Shown: one piece after another, positions 27,708 to 35,348 of the stretch
How positions within the stretch are numbered: the stretch's first letter is position 1
Layout of the letters: the number at the start of each line of letters is the position of its first letter
Program-made: the position numbers and the translations under genes
Notes under the pieces: generated by a model
What the model saw: the letters and a program-made list of their open reading frames with translations, nothing else
What the model was told of the DNA's origin: nothing
The model's database searches: none
Assembly: GCA_035292585.1 (NCBI GenBank)
Contig: DATDPU010000025.1
Span: 1-64,000 of the forward strand
Direction of reading: 5' to 3'
Source of the DNA: DASSFZ01 sp035292585
GTDB lineage: Bacteria; Chloroflexota; Anaerolineae; Fen-1058
Length of the DNA stretch: 64,000 nucleotides

Positions 27708-28193
27708 ATGGGTGCAAGACTGGATGTCCTGCGCGCCGAGTTGTTGCTGACACGCAATGATTTGTTGGCGACGATCGCTACGCTTGCGGCAGACGACCTC
27801 GCTCGCCCAACTCACAACGGCTACGCCGACGTACACGATACGCTCGCGCATCTGGCCAGCGCCGAGAGCGGGCGTCTGCTTTTAACCCGCGCCTGCCTGC
27901 TGCTCTATCCGCTGAGCGTGCCCCACTTCGTCATCAATGGGGTCAACGGGTTCAACGTGGGGATGAAAAAGCGCCGGTCGATTGAAGCGCTCAAGCGCGA
28001 TCTGGAGGCCGGGCGCGTGAAGACCTGGCGCTGGTTGGATCGCTTGCGCGAACGCGATCTGGATCGGCGGTTGAACGATCCGATTTACGGCCGGCGCACG
28101 CTGGCCGAAGTGATCCGGCTGGGACACGCCGGCCACGAGCGCGCGCACCTCGACGAAATCCGGCGCGCACTGAACTATCTACCCAAACCGTAA
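27708..28193 (+). CDS. DinB-like four-helix protein
   Basis: This 161-residue all-helical protein has the DinB/maleylpyruvate-isomerase-like pattern. Helix 1 is LDVLRAELLLTRNDLLATI, an internal HDTLAHLASAE carries His residues near 46 and 51, and GHAGHERAHLDEIRRAL near 139-155 supplies further possible metal ligands. These proteins bind a divalent metal through three His and are often thiol-dependent transferases. The ATG at 27708 is preferred; the open frame upstream overlaps the PHP gene. It ends 10 bp from a convergent gene. Confidence 0.75.
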   Translation: MGARLDVLRAELLLTRNDLLATIATLAADDLARPTHNGYADVHDTLAHLASAESGRLLLTRACLLLYPLSVPHFVINGVNGFNVGMKKRRSIEALKRDLEAGRVKTWRWLDRLRERDLDRRLNDPIYGRRTLAEVIRLGHAGHERAHLDEIRRALNYLPKP

Positions 28194-28203
28194 GCGAACA
28201 CTA

Positions 28204-29085
28204 CTACTCCACCACCAGCCGCACGTTGCTCGTCGCGCTGGGCATGATCGACGTGGCCGTGCTCTCGTTGATGTCGAATAACCCCTCCCGCGACGTGAGC
28301 TTCTCGCTCTTGGCATGCAGCGCTTTGCCGTTGCCGAGCACCCCCGTCACGCCATCGATCTCGGCCACGCCGGTTTTATTCTTCGGCTTCCACACGAACT
28401 CGAAGGCGTAGACCGGCCGGAAGTACAGATCGAGCGTCTCGAACCGTGTGACTTCCTCCAAAATCCGATCCGCCTGAACCGGCTTGATCATCGTCGCCAG
28501 TAACGTTTTGGCGATCTTCGCCGCCGAAGTCTGCGGCAGCACCACCAGCGCATCGCTGGCGGTGAGGGAATCGAGGTCGGGCAACTCGGTCTTATCTTTC
28601 TGGACGTACTCTGCGCCGATTTGGAGCGGCTGGCCCGTCACCGCGTCGATGATGCGCTCCTGCCGGTTCTCGTCCACGCAGTGCTCCACCCCCGGCACGC
28701 TGAACGTCCGCACGCCGCTGCCGCCGATGCCGATCTGCTGCAACTGTTGCAACAGCCCCGGCTGGGGCGCTGGAGCCGATCCGGCCACCTCGAACTCCTG
28801 CCCCAGCAGGGTCACCTGGCGCACCTCCGCCCCGCTCACCGGCACGTGAAACTCACGGTTTCGCTCGAACGCAAAACGCACCAGACAGACCACGCGCCAG
28901 AACGGCTCGAAGCGGACTTCAGAATAAGCCAGCTCGACTTCCTCCGGCTTGGGCCGCGAGAGCAATCCTCCCAGGCCGCCGGCCACCACGCCGAGCCGCT
29001 TATCGATCGCCTGTTGCCTGGCCGCTTCAAAATCGAGGCTGGGGTTCAGCGCATAAATGTGGGTCGGTGCCAAATGAATATCCAT
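28204..29085 (-). CDS. Unknown protein, paralogue of the gene at 15561
   Basis: This 293-residue protein shares its whole layout with the product of 15561-16409. The start (MDIHLAPTHIYALN), VAGGLGGLLSRPKPEEV, RFEPFWRVVCLVRF, VEHCVDENRQE, KPVQAD and WKPKNKTGVAEIDGVTG correspond block by block. It has an extra Gln/Pro/Gly-rich insert near residues 106-125. An AGGAGG ribosome site precedes the ATG. No family name or enzymatic motif is recognised. Two diverged copies about 12 kb apart in one genome point to a maintained, lineage-specific family. Confidence 0.65.
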   Translation of the reverse strand: MDIHLAPTHIYALNPSLDFEAARQQAIDKRLGVVAGGLGGLLSRPKPEEVELAYSEVRFEPFWRVVCLVRFAFERNREFHVPVSGAEVRQVTLLGQEFEVAGSAPAPQPGLLQQLQQIGIGGSGVRTFSVPGVEHCVDENRQERIIDAVTGQPLQIGAEYVQKDKTELPDLDSLTASDALVVLPQTSAAKIAKTLLATMIKPVQADRILEEVTRFETLDLYFRPVYAFEFVWKPKNKTGVAEIDGVTGVLGNGKALHAKSEKLTSREGLFDINESTATSIMPSATSNVRLVVE

Positions 29086-29189
29086 AGCTTGCCTCCTGAG
29101 GTTGATTGATTAGGGGCTGCGAGACCTGGCGCGCGAGAATTACCCAAGCGTTTATACCTCAATCGGGCAAAAACGAGAAACCCGGTTGC

Positions 29190-29678
29190 TCAAGCTCGCA
29201 ACACTACGCGCTCGATGAGATCGACCAGACCCGGCGCGTCGTCGAGCGCGTAGACCGGCGCGCCGATGTCGATGGGATGATCGGCGGCGATAGCCAACAA
29301 TTCCGCCGCCGTGCTGATCAGTTCGGTGCTCTGCGCGGCGCGTGAGACTTCGATGCGCACGCGCGCCTCGCGTTTGAAGCCTTCGGTCAGGATGAGATCG
29401 ACGCCGGAGATCGTCGCCGCGATCTCGTCGAGCGCCAATTGCCGATCGAGCCGGCGCACGCTCGCCAGTTGGGTCGATGAAGCGATCACCGTCCAGTCGC
29501 TGCCGGCGTGGAAATGCCGGTACGAATCCTTGCCCGGATGATCGATCTCAAACTGGTGGGCGTCGTGCTTGATCGTCGCCACGCGGTATCCGCGCCGCTT
29601 GAGTTCGGGGATAAGTTTTTCCAACAGCGTGGTTTTACCGGCGTCGGACTTGCCGACGATCGAAACGACCGGGATCAT
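29190..29678 (-). CDS. mobB: Molybdopterin-guanine dinucleotide biosynthesis adapter MobB
   Basis: MobB is a GTP-binding adapter that assists guanylation of molybdopterin. The 162-residue product begins IPVVSIVGKSDAGKTTLLEKL with the P-loop GKSDAGKT at residues 8-15. RRGYRVATIKHDAHQFEID and DSYRHFHAGSDWT follow, as expected for the family, and LILTEGFKRE is the Walker B-like region. The ATG at 29678 overlaps the Rieske stop by 4 bp, so it is the last gene of the cytochrome operon. Its presence suggests a molybdoenzyme partner, although none is encoded in this window. Confidence 0.92.
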   Translation of the reverse strand: MIPVVSIVGKSDAGKTTLLEKLIPELKRRGYRVATIKHDAHQFEIDHPGKDSYRHFHAGSDWTVIASSTQLASVRRLDRQLALDEIAATISGVDLILTEGFKREARVRIEVSRAAQSTELISTAAELLAIAADHPIDIGAPVYALDDAPGLVDLIERVVLRA

Positions 29679-30142
29679 GTTGGCGTCTCCTGTTGAAATG
29701 GGGACGGGAGCGGCAGGCGATATTCGGCGTCGACGATCTGGCCCAAATCCAACTCGACTCGCCCCTCGAGTCCTAGCGTGAGGGCGGCCCGTGCTAACGG
29801 TCGCGCAGCCGGTCCTTGAAGGACCACACCACTGGTATCGAAGCGGCTGCCGTGGCAAGGGCAGGCCAAAGCCTGTTCCTCGCGCGTAACCCGACAACCC
29901 AGGTGCGTGCAGGCGGCGATCACCGCATACAACCCCTGCGTATCACGCCCGATGAAGGCCCGCCCCTCGGCGACCGGGGTGAGTGCGCCGATCGGGTAAA
30001 CGTCCGCACGCTCCAACGTAAAGCGCGCCGGCAGCTCCGGTTCGGTGAAACTCAGAAAACGGACGAGCGCTACAACCGACGCGCCCAGCGTGGCCCACAG
30101 CGCGCCGCGCCCCGCCAGCGACAGGAAATCACGGCGACCCAT
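29675..30142 (-). CDS. Rieske iron-sulfur protein with Tat-type signal anchor
   Basis: This Rieske [2Fe-2S] subunit of a bc/b6f-type complex has the ligand motifs CTHLGC and CPCHGS near residues 77-82 and 92-97 of the 155-residue product. The N-terminus GRRDFLSLAGRG followed by a hydrophobic helix is a twin-arginine-type anchor. The ATG at 30142 is preferred because the frame upstream (to 30208) encodes Asn/Gln/Lys residues from AT-rich filler of the kind seen between genes. Its electron partners, cytochrome b and a multihaem cytochrome c, lie upstream in the same operon. Confidence 0.92.
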   Translation of the reverse strand: MGRRDFLSLAGRGALWATLGASVVALVRFLSFTEPELPARFTLERADVYPIGALTPVAEGRAFIGRDTQGLYAVIAACTHLGCRVTREEQALACPCHGSRFDTSGVVLQGPAARPLARAALTLGLEGRVELDLGQIVDAEYRLPLPSPFQQETPT

Positions 30143-30237
30143 TACTGATTTCTGATTTTGGATGGTTGATTTCGGATTGTCTTTACCCGATAGGTTCATC
30201 TGCACCACTCAAACTCACATCGGCGGTTGGAGTCGGG

Positions 30238-30307
30238 TCGGCGACGGGAGTCGCCTCCTACAAACTCCCGGCCCATATCGGCGACGGGAGTCGCCTCCTA
30301 CAAACTC
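30238..30307. repeat. Two exact copies of the 30-bp GGCGAC/GTCGCC repeat
   Basis: An identical 30-bp sequence (core GGCGACGGGAGTCGCC, end CTCCTACAAACTC) occurs at 30238-30267 and 30278-30307, a 40-bp period. A degenerate half lies just before it. It fills the gap between the multihaem cytochrome c gene and the Rieske gene. Confidence 0.85.
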
Positions 30308-30313
30308 TAACTC

Positions 30314-31624
30314 TCACCTCGTATACGCATGACACTCGTGGCAATAGCGCGATTCCTGTTCATCGGGTTTCTGCTCGCATGCTGTGCCCATCACCAGCGG
30401 TACTTCCAGCTGCTGCCCGCTGACTTTCAGCGTCTGCACAAACTTACCGTTCTCGAAACGGACGGCTGCGAGCTTCTCGCCGCGCTCAGTCAGCAGCACC
30501 GTATCGCCCACCTGGAGTGTGTAACGACCATTCAGGCGCGCCCGGCGCAGTTCCACATCGTTCGGGTCGGTAACCGTCGCCGTCGCGGGCGGCTCGGTCA
30601 GCGTGCCGTGACAGGTTTTGCACTGGACATACTGAATGTCGAATTTGCTGCTATACAGATCGCCGTCGCCCATCGCCTCGGTCGAGGTGTGGCAATCGAT
30701 GCAGTCGAGCTCCCACTCGCAGCGGGTGAACTGGCCGATCGGTTGATAATAATCGCGCAGCCGATCTTCAGACAGCGGCGCGCCCGCAGCCGGCAGATCG
30801 GGTCGAGGCAGAAACGTCATCTGCCGCAGCGAGTAGTTGCCGCGATTGTGGCAGGTGTTGCAGGTCGTGTAAGAGATGGCCGTCGTCAGCCGGTGCGCTG
30901 CGGCATGACCCGGCGCCGTCTGATCGATCGTCGGGTCGCCGCCGCGATACAACCCGTCGCCGCCATATGCGACGTGACACGCCGCGCAACCGGTCGAGCG
31001 GTAGTAATAGGGTTGGTTGGTCGGCTGGTTGGATAAATGACAATTCAGGCATCTTGCCGCAAAGTCGATTACCGGTTGGGGGTCGCCCAGCGCCGCCGGA
31101 TCGAACTGAGCGAGACTTGGCACGGCGAGCTCGGATGCAACGTGATCATCGGCGATGGCGAACACGCCGTAACGCGCGACCGCATCCGGCTGCGCCCCGA
31201 ACGTCCGGCGTACTTGCGCAATCGCGCCGGCATACGTCGCCTGCACACTGGTCAGCGCGCGCTGAATGTGATCGCGTTGATCGACCGCGCTGCCGGAGTG
31301 ACACTCCGAGCCGCCGCACGAGGCTTCGACAACGCCGAAGTCGGAGGGGTTTTTGCCGCCGCGCAGGCCCGTGTGCGCCAGGTCGGCGTCGAGCGCCAGC
31401 GCGTTTCCGCCGTGGCAGACCACGCAGCCGAAGGCATCGAGCGGATGCGATGCGCTGATCTCTTCAATGCCCTCGTGACAGGTCAGACACAGCTCGGGCT
31501 TCCCCGTCAGCGTCGGCGTGATCGATTTAGGCGCGGGCGAATTGAACTCTCGGATAAATACAAACGCGCTGGCAACCGTTAAGAGAAACGCAGCATAAAC
31601 GAGTCGTCGATCAACTTTCTTCAT
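30314..31624 (-). CDS. Multihaem cytochrome c, eight to nine haems
   Basis: This 436-residue exported cytochrome has one N-terminal signal anchor (about residues 9-25) and eight CxxCH motifs: CLTCH, CVVCH, CLNCH, CAACH, CNTCH, CIDCH, CKTCH and a C-terminal CHECH. One further CGGSECH is a CX4CH variant that may hold a ninth haem. It lies between cytochrome b and the Rieske gene. It probably replaces the usual monohaem cytochrome c1/f of a bc complex, passing electrons to or from a periplasmic partner. The ATG lies at the end of a 7-bp tandem repeat, which contains seven other ATGs. Confidence 0.92.
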   Translation of the reverse strand: MKKVDRRLVYAAFLLTVASAFVFIREFNSPAPKSITPTLTGKPELCLTCHEGIEEISASHPLDAFGCVVCHGGNALALDADLAHTGLRGGKNPSDFGVVEASCGGSECHSGSAVDQRDHIQRALTSVQATYAGAIAQVRRTFGAQPDAVARYGVFAIADDHVASELAVPSLAQFDPAALGDPQPVIDFAARCLNCHLSNQPTNQPYYYRSTGCAACHVAYGGDGLYRGGDPTIDQTAPGHAAAHRLTTAISYTTCNTCHNRGNYSLRQMTFLPRPDLPAAGAPLSEDRLRDYYQPIGQFTRCEWELDCIDCHTSTEAMGDGDLYSSKFDIQYVQCKTCHGTLTEPPATATVTDPNDVELRRARLNGRYTLQVGDTVLLTERGEKLAAVRFENGKFVQTLKVSGQQLEVPLVMGTACEQKPDEQESRYCHECHAYTR

Positions 31625-31677
31625 TCTTCATTCTTCATTCTTCATTCTTCATTCTACATTCTTCATTCTACATTCCC
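31622..31677 (-). repeat. Heptanucleotide repeat joining the cytochrome b stop and cytochrome c start
   Basis: Eight tandem 7-bp units (AAGAATG on the minus strand, two of them TAGAATG, one GGGAATG) run from the last Met codon and stop of cytochrome b into the ATG of the multihaem cytochrome. Each unit contains an ATG preceded by a purine-rich AAGA, and the frame shifts by one with each unit. Confidence 0.85.
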
Positions 31678-32696
31678 AGTTCCACCAGCGTCAGGGCAAT
31701 CAGTCCCAGAAAAATCATGATCGTTATCACCTGTGCCGCGCGTCCCGGCCGGTTGAACCACTCGGCCACCCCTTCCGCTTTCCGATCGATCGCGTACGGA
31801 ATCAGCGCCAGGATCGACAGCAAGCCAAGCGGGATCAGCACACCGGCCCACACCGGCGAGATGGCGCGCAGCAGCGCCTGAACCCACAGGAAGAACCACG
31901 GCGCTTGCGCCTTATCGGCGCGCGTCGGAAGATCCACCGTGGGGCCGAGCGGCGCAGGAAACAAGACCGAAAGCGCCAGCAGCGCCGCCAGCACGATCAA
32001 CATCGCAATCGTCTCAGTTCGCACCAACCGGGCGCGATCGATGCGGGGCGGCGGATCGCCTTCACGCGGTGGATGCGCGATGCCGCCATCACGCCGGACT
32101 TTGAAGATGTGCCAACCGATGAGCACCACCGCCGGGACGGCCAGTCCCAGAATGTGCCAGGCGTAGAATCGGATCGTCGTCGCCGCGCCAATCTCCGATC
32201 CACCCACTAGCGTCCGATACAGCGCCTCGCCGATCAGCGGCGTTTCTTTGACCAGGTTCGTGCCTACCAGCAGCGCCCACTGCGTCCCTTCATCCCAACG
32301 CAGGACGTAGCCGGTGAAGTCGAGCAGCAGCGTGCCCGCCAATAGCGCCAGGCCGATCAAATAGTTCGCGCGCCGGGGTGGTTTGTACGCGCCGGTGAAG
32401 ATCACGCGCAGCATGTGCAGCGCAACGACGATCACCGCCGCCTGCGCGGCCCAGTAGTGCAAGTTGCGCATCAGCCACCCGAACGGCGCTTGAAAGGCAA
32501 TGATCTCAAGCGATGCGAAAGCGTCCAGAGGCGTGGGAATGTAGAAGAACGTCAACACCAGGCCGGTGACGGCCAACACCAGAAACAGCAGCACCGAAAT
32601 GCCGCCTAAGCCAAACGTGTAGCGAAAGCGGGCTTCGCGCTCGGGAATCGTCGGCGGATGGAGATGGTAAAAGAAATTTGGGCGGCGCAGCGGCAT
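31668..32696 (-). CDS. Cytochrome b of a bc/b6f-type complex
   Basis: This 342-residue membrane protein fuses the b6-like four-helix half with a shorter C-terminal half. The four haem ligands are visible: His in MRNLHYWAAQ (about 80), VVALHMLRV (about 94), FYAWHILG (about 180) and IGWHIFKVRR (about 195). The WDEG segment and C-terminal PLG region also fit. It is the first gene of the minus-strand operon with the multihaem cytochrome c, Rieske protein and mobB. The complex would transfer electrons from quinol to periplasmic carriers. Direction and partner enzymes are inferred. Confidence 0.93.
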   Translation of the reverse strand: MPLRRPNFFYHLHPPTIPEREARFRYTFGLGGISVLLFLVLAVTGLVLTFFYIPTPLDAFASLEIIAFQAPFGWLMRNLHYWAAQAAVIVVALHMLRVIFTGAYKPPRRANYLIGLALLAGTLLLDFTGYVLRWDEGTQWALLVGTNLVKETPLIGEALYRTLVGGSEIGAATTIRFYAWHILGLAVPAVVLIGWHIFKVRRDGGIAHPPREGDPPPRIDRARLVRTETIAMLIVLAALLALSVLFPAPLGPTVDLPTRADKAQAPWFFLWVQALLRAISPVWAGVLIPLGLLSILALIPYAIDRKAEGVAEWFNRPGRAAQVITIMIFLGLIALTLVELGM

Positions 32697-32783
32697 GGCT
32701 CAAGTATACCTGACGTTTCCAATGGGAGAAATCGCCGCGTTCAGACTGAGATGCAGTTGTAATGCGCAGGCGGCCCAGCTATC

Positions 32784-32813
32784 TTGTTTCCCCGCTCAAC
32801 CGTATGCTACACT
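32784..32813 (+). promoter_or_regulatory. Promoter for the zinc-ribbon gene
   Basis: TTGTTT (32784-32789), an 18-bp spacer and TGC-TACACT (32805-32813) lie 29 bp before the ATG at 32842. Confidence 0.5.
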
Positions 32814-32841
32814 GCGTCGAAGTATTTTGTCGGGAGCGAAC

Positions 32842-33912
32842 ATGTCTCAGAAAACATTGGGCTACGTGAACCTGGAGTGGACCTGCAAACGTTGCGGGTC
32901 GAAGAATGCCGGCGCGAACAAAACCTGCGCGAGTTGCGGCAACGCGATGAGCGAGCAAGATCAGTTTGAGCTGCCCGCCCAGTCGGAACTCATCGCCGAT
33001 GCACAGGCATTGGCGAAAACCGGGCGCGGCGCGGACATGCACTGCCCCTACTGCGGCGCGCGCAATCCCATCGGCGCGCAAAAGTGCACGCAGTGCGCCG
33101 CCGAGTTGAGCGGCGCGACACAGCGCGCGCAAGGCCGCGTGGTCGGCGCGTTTGAGCCTGGCGCGGCCGCCGAGGTGAACTGCCCGGCGTGCGGCACTGC
33201 AAACGCGGCCAGCGCCAACAAGTGCAAACAGTGCGGCAGCGCGTTATCCGTCACGACGCGCGCAGCCGCGCCGTCAACGCCAACCGCTACACCCGCTCGC
33301 TCAAGTGACAGTCGGCTGATCGGGATTCTGGCATTGGCGGCCGTCGCCGTGTTCATCTTTCTGCTCACCCGCACGACGGATACATCGGCCCGCGTTGAAG
33401 CGGTCAGTTGGGAGCGCAGCATCGAGATCGTGGAGTTGCGGCCGGTGGCGCGCGAAGATTGGGCCGATCTGATCCCGTCCGATGCCCGCAAGGATCAGTG
33501 CACCGAGAAGGTTCGCCGTACGCAAGCGGCGCCGGCGCCGAATGCCGAGCAGGTGTGCGGCACACCGTACACCGTCGATCAGGGCGACGGCACGGGTAAG
33601 GTCGTGCAGGATTGCCAGTACAACGTCCTTGAGCAGTGGTGCTCGTACACGCGCGACGAATGGACGGCAGTCGATGCCGTCGTCGCGCAGGGAAACGATG
33701 TGCAACCGCGCTGGCCTGAGTTGGCGCTGGTGTCCGGCCAGCGCGAAGGGGGGCGGGCCGAACAGTATGAAGTCGTGTTCAACGCCGACGGCAAGTCGTA
33801 CACCTACAGCGTCGACAGCGCCGATGCGTTCGCGAAGTTTGCGCCGGGCAGCCGTTGGACGCTGAAGGTGAATGGGTTAGGCGCGGTGACCGAGGCGCAG
33901 CCGGTGAATTGA
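32842..33912 (+). CDS. Membrane protein with three zinc-ribbon modules
   Basis: This 356-residue protein has three CxxC...CxxC zinc ribbons in its first 140 residues: CKRCGSKN...CASCG, CPYCGARN...CTQC and CPACGTAN...CKQCG. A Pro/Thr/Ala linker, one transmembrane helix (about 158-174) and an external-looking C-terminal domain with four Cys (DQC, EQVC, VQDC, EQWC) follow. It probably senses or scaffolds at the inner face of the membrane. The start at 32842 is 29 bp after a good promoter; the frame continues upstream but would overlap that promoter. No named family is recognised. Confidence 0.75.
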   Translation: MSQKTLGYVNLEWTCKRCGSKNAGANKTCASCGNAMSEQDQFELPAQSELIADAQALAKTGRGADMHCPYCGARNPIGAQKCTQCAAELSGATQRAQGRVVGAFEPGAAAEVNCPACGTANAASANKCKQCGSALSVTTRAAAPSTPTATPARSSDSRLIGILALAAVAVFIFLLTRTTDTSARVEAVSWERSIEIVELRPVAREDWADLIPSDARKDQCTEKVRRTQAAPAPNAEQVCGTPYTVDQGDGTGKVVQDCQYNVLEQWCSYTRDEWTAVDAVVAQGNDVQPRWPELALVSGQREGGRAEQYEVVFNADGKSYTYSVDSADAFAKFAPGSRWTLKVNGLGAVTEAQPVN

Positions 33913-33937
33913 GACGGCGAAACACTGGGGAATCTCA

Positions 33938-33973
33938 AAGCCCTGCCGCTTGAACACCTCAACGGCGGGGCTT
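33938..33973 (+). terminator. Hairpin terminator after the zinc-ribbon gene
   Basis: AAGCCCTGCCG and CGGCGGGGCTT pair (one G-T) around a 14-nt loop, 26 bp after the stop, followed by a pyrimidine-rich tail. The gap from here to 34266 is filled by the MITE at 34042-34241. Confidence 0.6.
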
Positions 33974-34041
33974 CTCATTTCCCTTTCAATTCGGTGTAAT
34001 ACCTTTGCGCTTGACTTACTTGTTGCCCTATTTTAAACTAC

Positions 34042-34241
34042 TGGTCAGTCCAGCTGATTTTGATAGGTAGCATAGGGCCTTGTGCCCGCCGAAGGCGCCC
34101 ACAACTTCCGACAGCGCTGAATGTCGCATGTATCTCTCGCAGTAGCATAGGGCCTTGTGCCCGTCCACCGCCCACGACCCCGCAAGGGGGCGCAAGCAGG
34201 GGGCTAGGCTACGGCCTATCCATCTCAGATGGACTGACTAC
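34042..34241. mobile_element. TA-flanked MITE, 200 bp, copy 1
   Basis: The ends are CTGGTCAGTCC (34042-34052) and GGACTGACTAC (34231-34241), near-perfect inverted repeats that extend inward (CAGCTGATTTTGATAGG against CCTATCCATCTCAGATG). TA dinucleotides lie directly outside both ends (34040-34041, 34242-34243). The inside holds two copies of AGCATAGGGCCTTGTGCCCG (34071-34090 and 34145-34164), from an internal duplication of about 74 bp. An inverted copy without that duplication is at 53271-53396. No coding capacity. Confidence 0.8.
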
Positions 34242-34266
34242 TACGGGCCGGCTGGGGGAAATTACT

Positions 34267-34494
34267 ATGGAAACATACGCCACCGTCGGAGGTCAAATCG
34301 TAATCCCCTCTTCCATGCGGCGGAAGTTCGGCATCAAAAAAGGAACTCGCATCCACATCGAGGTAGACGAGAAGGGGCAGCGTATTATCCTGAAACCGAT
34401 CACGCGAGAATACGTTCACAGCCTGCGCGGCAAGTACAAGGGCAAGGGGCTACTCAAAGCGCTCATGGCCGGAAAAAGCGAGAAAGGGCAGTGA
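34267..34494 (+). CDS. AbrB/MazE-type antitoxin, apparently orphan
   Basis: This 75-residue protein has the swapped-hairpin SpoVT/AbrB fold: YATVGGQIVIPSSMRRKFGIKKGTRIHIEVDEKGQRIILKP, then a short helical tail that would contact a toxin. Such antitoxins normally precede a VapC (PIN) or MazF gene. Here the next gene is endonuclease V, starting 10 bp later. The frame runs back into the MITE, but the ATG at 34267 with GGGGGA upstream and the intact AbrB N-terminus fix the start. The MITE ends only 25 bp upstream, so the promoter must lie in or beyond it. Confidence 0.85.
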   Translation: METYATVGGQIVIPSSMRRKFGIKKGTRIHIEVDEKGQRIILKPITREYVHSLRGKYKGKGLLKALMAGKSEKGQ

Positions 34495-34504
34495 GACCTC
34501 TGTA

Positions 34505-35197
34505 ATGCTCCACCCCTGGAACCTCTCGCCCGATAAAGCCATCGCGCTTCAGAAAGAACTGCGCGATCGGCTGGTGCTGAAGTGGGATGATCGCCCGGTG
34601 AACAGCGTCGCGGGCGTCGACGTCTCGATCAAGACCGATACGGCCCGCGCGGCGATCGCCGTCTTTCGCTACCCGGACCTCAAGCCGCTCGCTTCCGTCA
34701 CCGCCGACGTTCCCCTCACCTTCCCGTACATTCCCGGCCTGCTCAGTTTCCGCGAATCGCCCGCGCTCCTGGCGGCGTGGGAGCAACTCGCGCTCAAGCC
34801 CGACCTGGTGCTGGTCGATGGGCAGGGTATCGCGCACCCGCGTGGCCTGGGCATCGCCTCGCACCTGGGGCTGTGGATCGCGCGCCCGACGATCGGCGTC
34901 GCCAAGTCGCGCCTGTACGGCCAGGCGGTCGAACCCGGTCCGAACAAGGGCGATCACACCCCGCTCACCGATCAACACCACCCACCCCAAGTCATCGGCG
35001 CGGTCTTGCGCACGCGGCCCGGCACGACGCCGTTGTACATCTCGCCCGGTCATTTGATCGATCTGGCGCGCAGCCTCCAGTTCGTTCTCGCCTGCACGAC
35101 GGGGTATCGCCTGCCTGAGCCGACGCGCTGGGCGCACAAAGTCGGCGCGGGTGAGCCGCTGCCGGTTGACGAAGGGCAACAGCCTCGGTTGCTCTAG
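34505..35197 (+). CDS. nfi: Endonuclease V
   Basis: Endonuclease V cuts DNA one base 3' to deoxyinosine and also hypoxanthine in RNA. The 230-residue product shows the active-site blocks VAGVDVS (about 36), YIPGLLSFRESP (about 78), LVLVDGQGIAHPRGLGIASHLG (about 103) and GVAKSRL near 135. The length is normal. It starts 10 bp after the orphan antitoxin stop. Its GC content matches the flanking high-GC DNA, which puts the left edge of the AT-rich island after it. Confidence 0.95.
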   Translation: MLHPWNLSPDKAIALQKELRDRLVLKWDDRPVNSVAGVDVSIKTDTARAAIAVFRYPDLKPLASVTADVPLTFPYIPGLLSFRESPALLAAWEQLALKPDLVLVDGQGIAHPRGLGIASHLGLWIARPTIGVAKSRLYGQAVEPGPNKGDHTPLTDQHHPPQVIGAVLRTRPGTTPLYISPGHLIDLARSLQFVLACTTGYRLPEPTRWAHKVGAGEPLPVDEGQQPRLL

Positions 35198-35275
35198 CGA
35201 CGTGTTCTGGACGGCCATTTCATACTTGATGAAAGAGTTGGCTTTGAGTCAGTTATGCAAGGAATGAACGTAATT

Positions 35276-35303
35276 TTGCATATCGTGAGATACGGTATAG
35301 AAT
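35276..35303 (+). promoter_or_regulatory. Candidate promoter of the AT-rich island
   Basis: TTGCAT (35276-35281), a 16-bp spacer and TAGAAT (35298-35303) lie 45 bp before the AlaRS-like gene. Confidence 0.45.
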
Positions 35304-35348
35304 CACCGGAGTGCCGTTAGACCAAAAGGGCGACGTTAAAGTGCGTTC

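Noticed and set aside
34060..34266. N-terminal extension of the AbrB-type antitoxin
   Set aside because: The extension is translated from the MITE; the family N-terminus and ribosome site fit the ATG at 34267.
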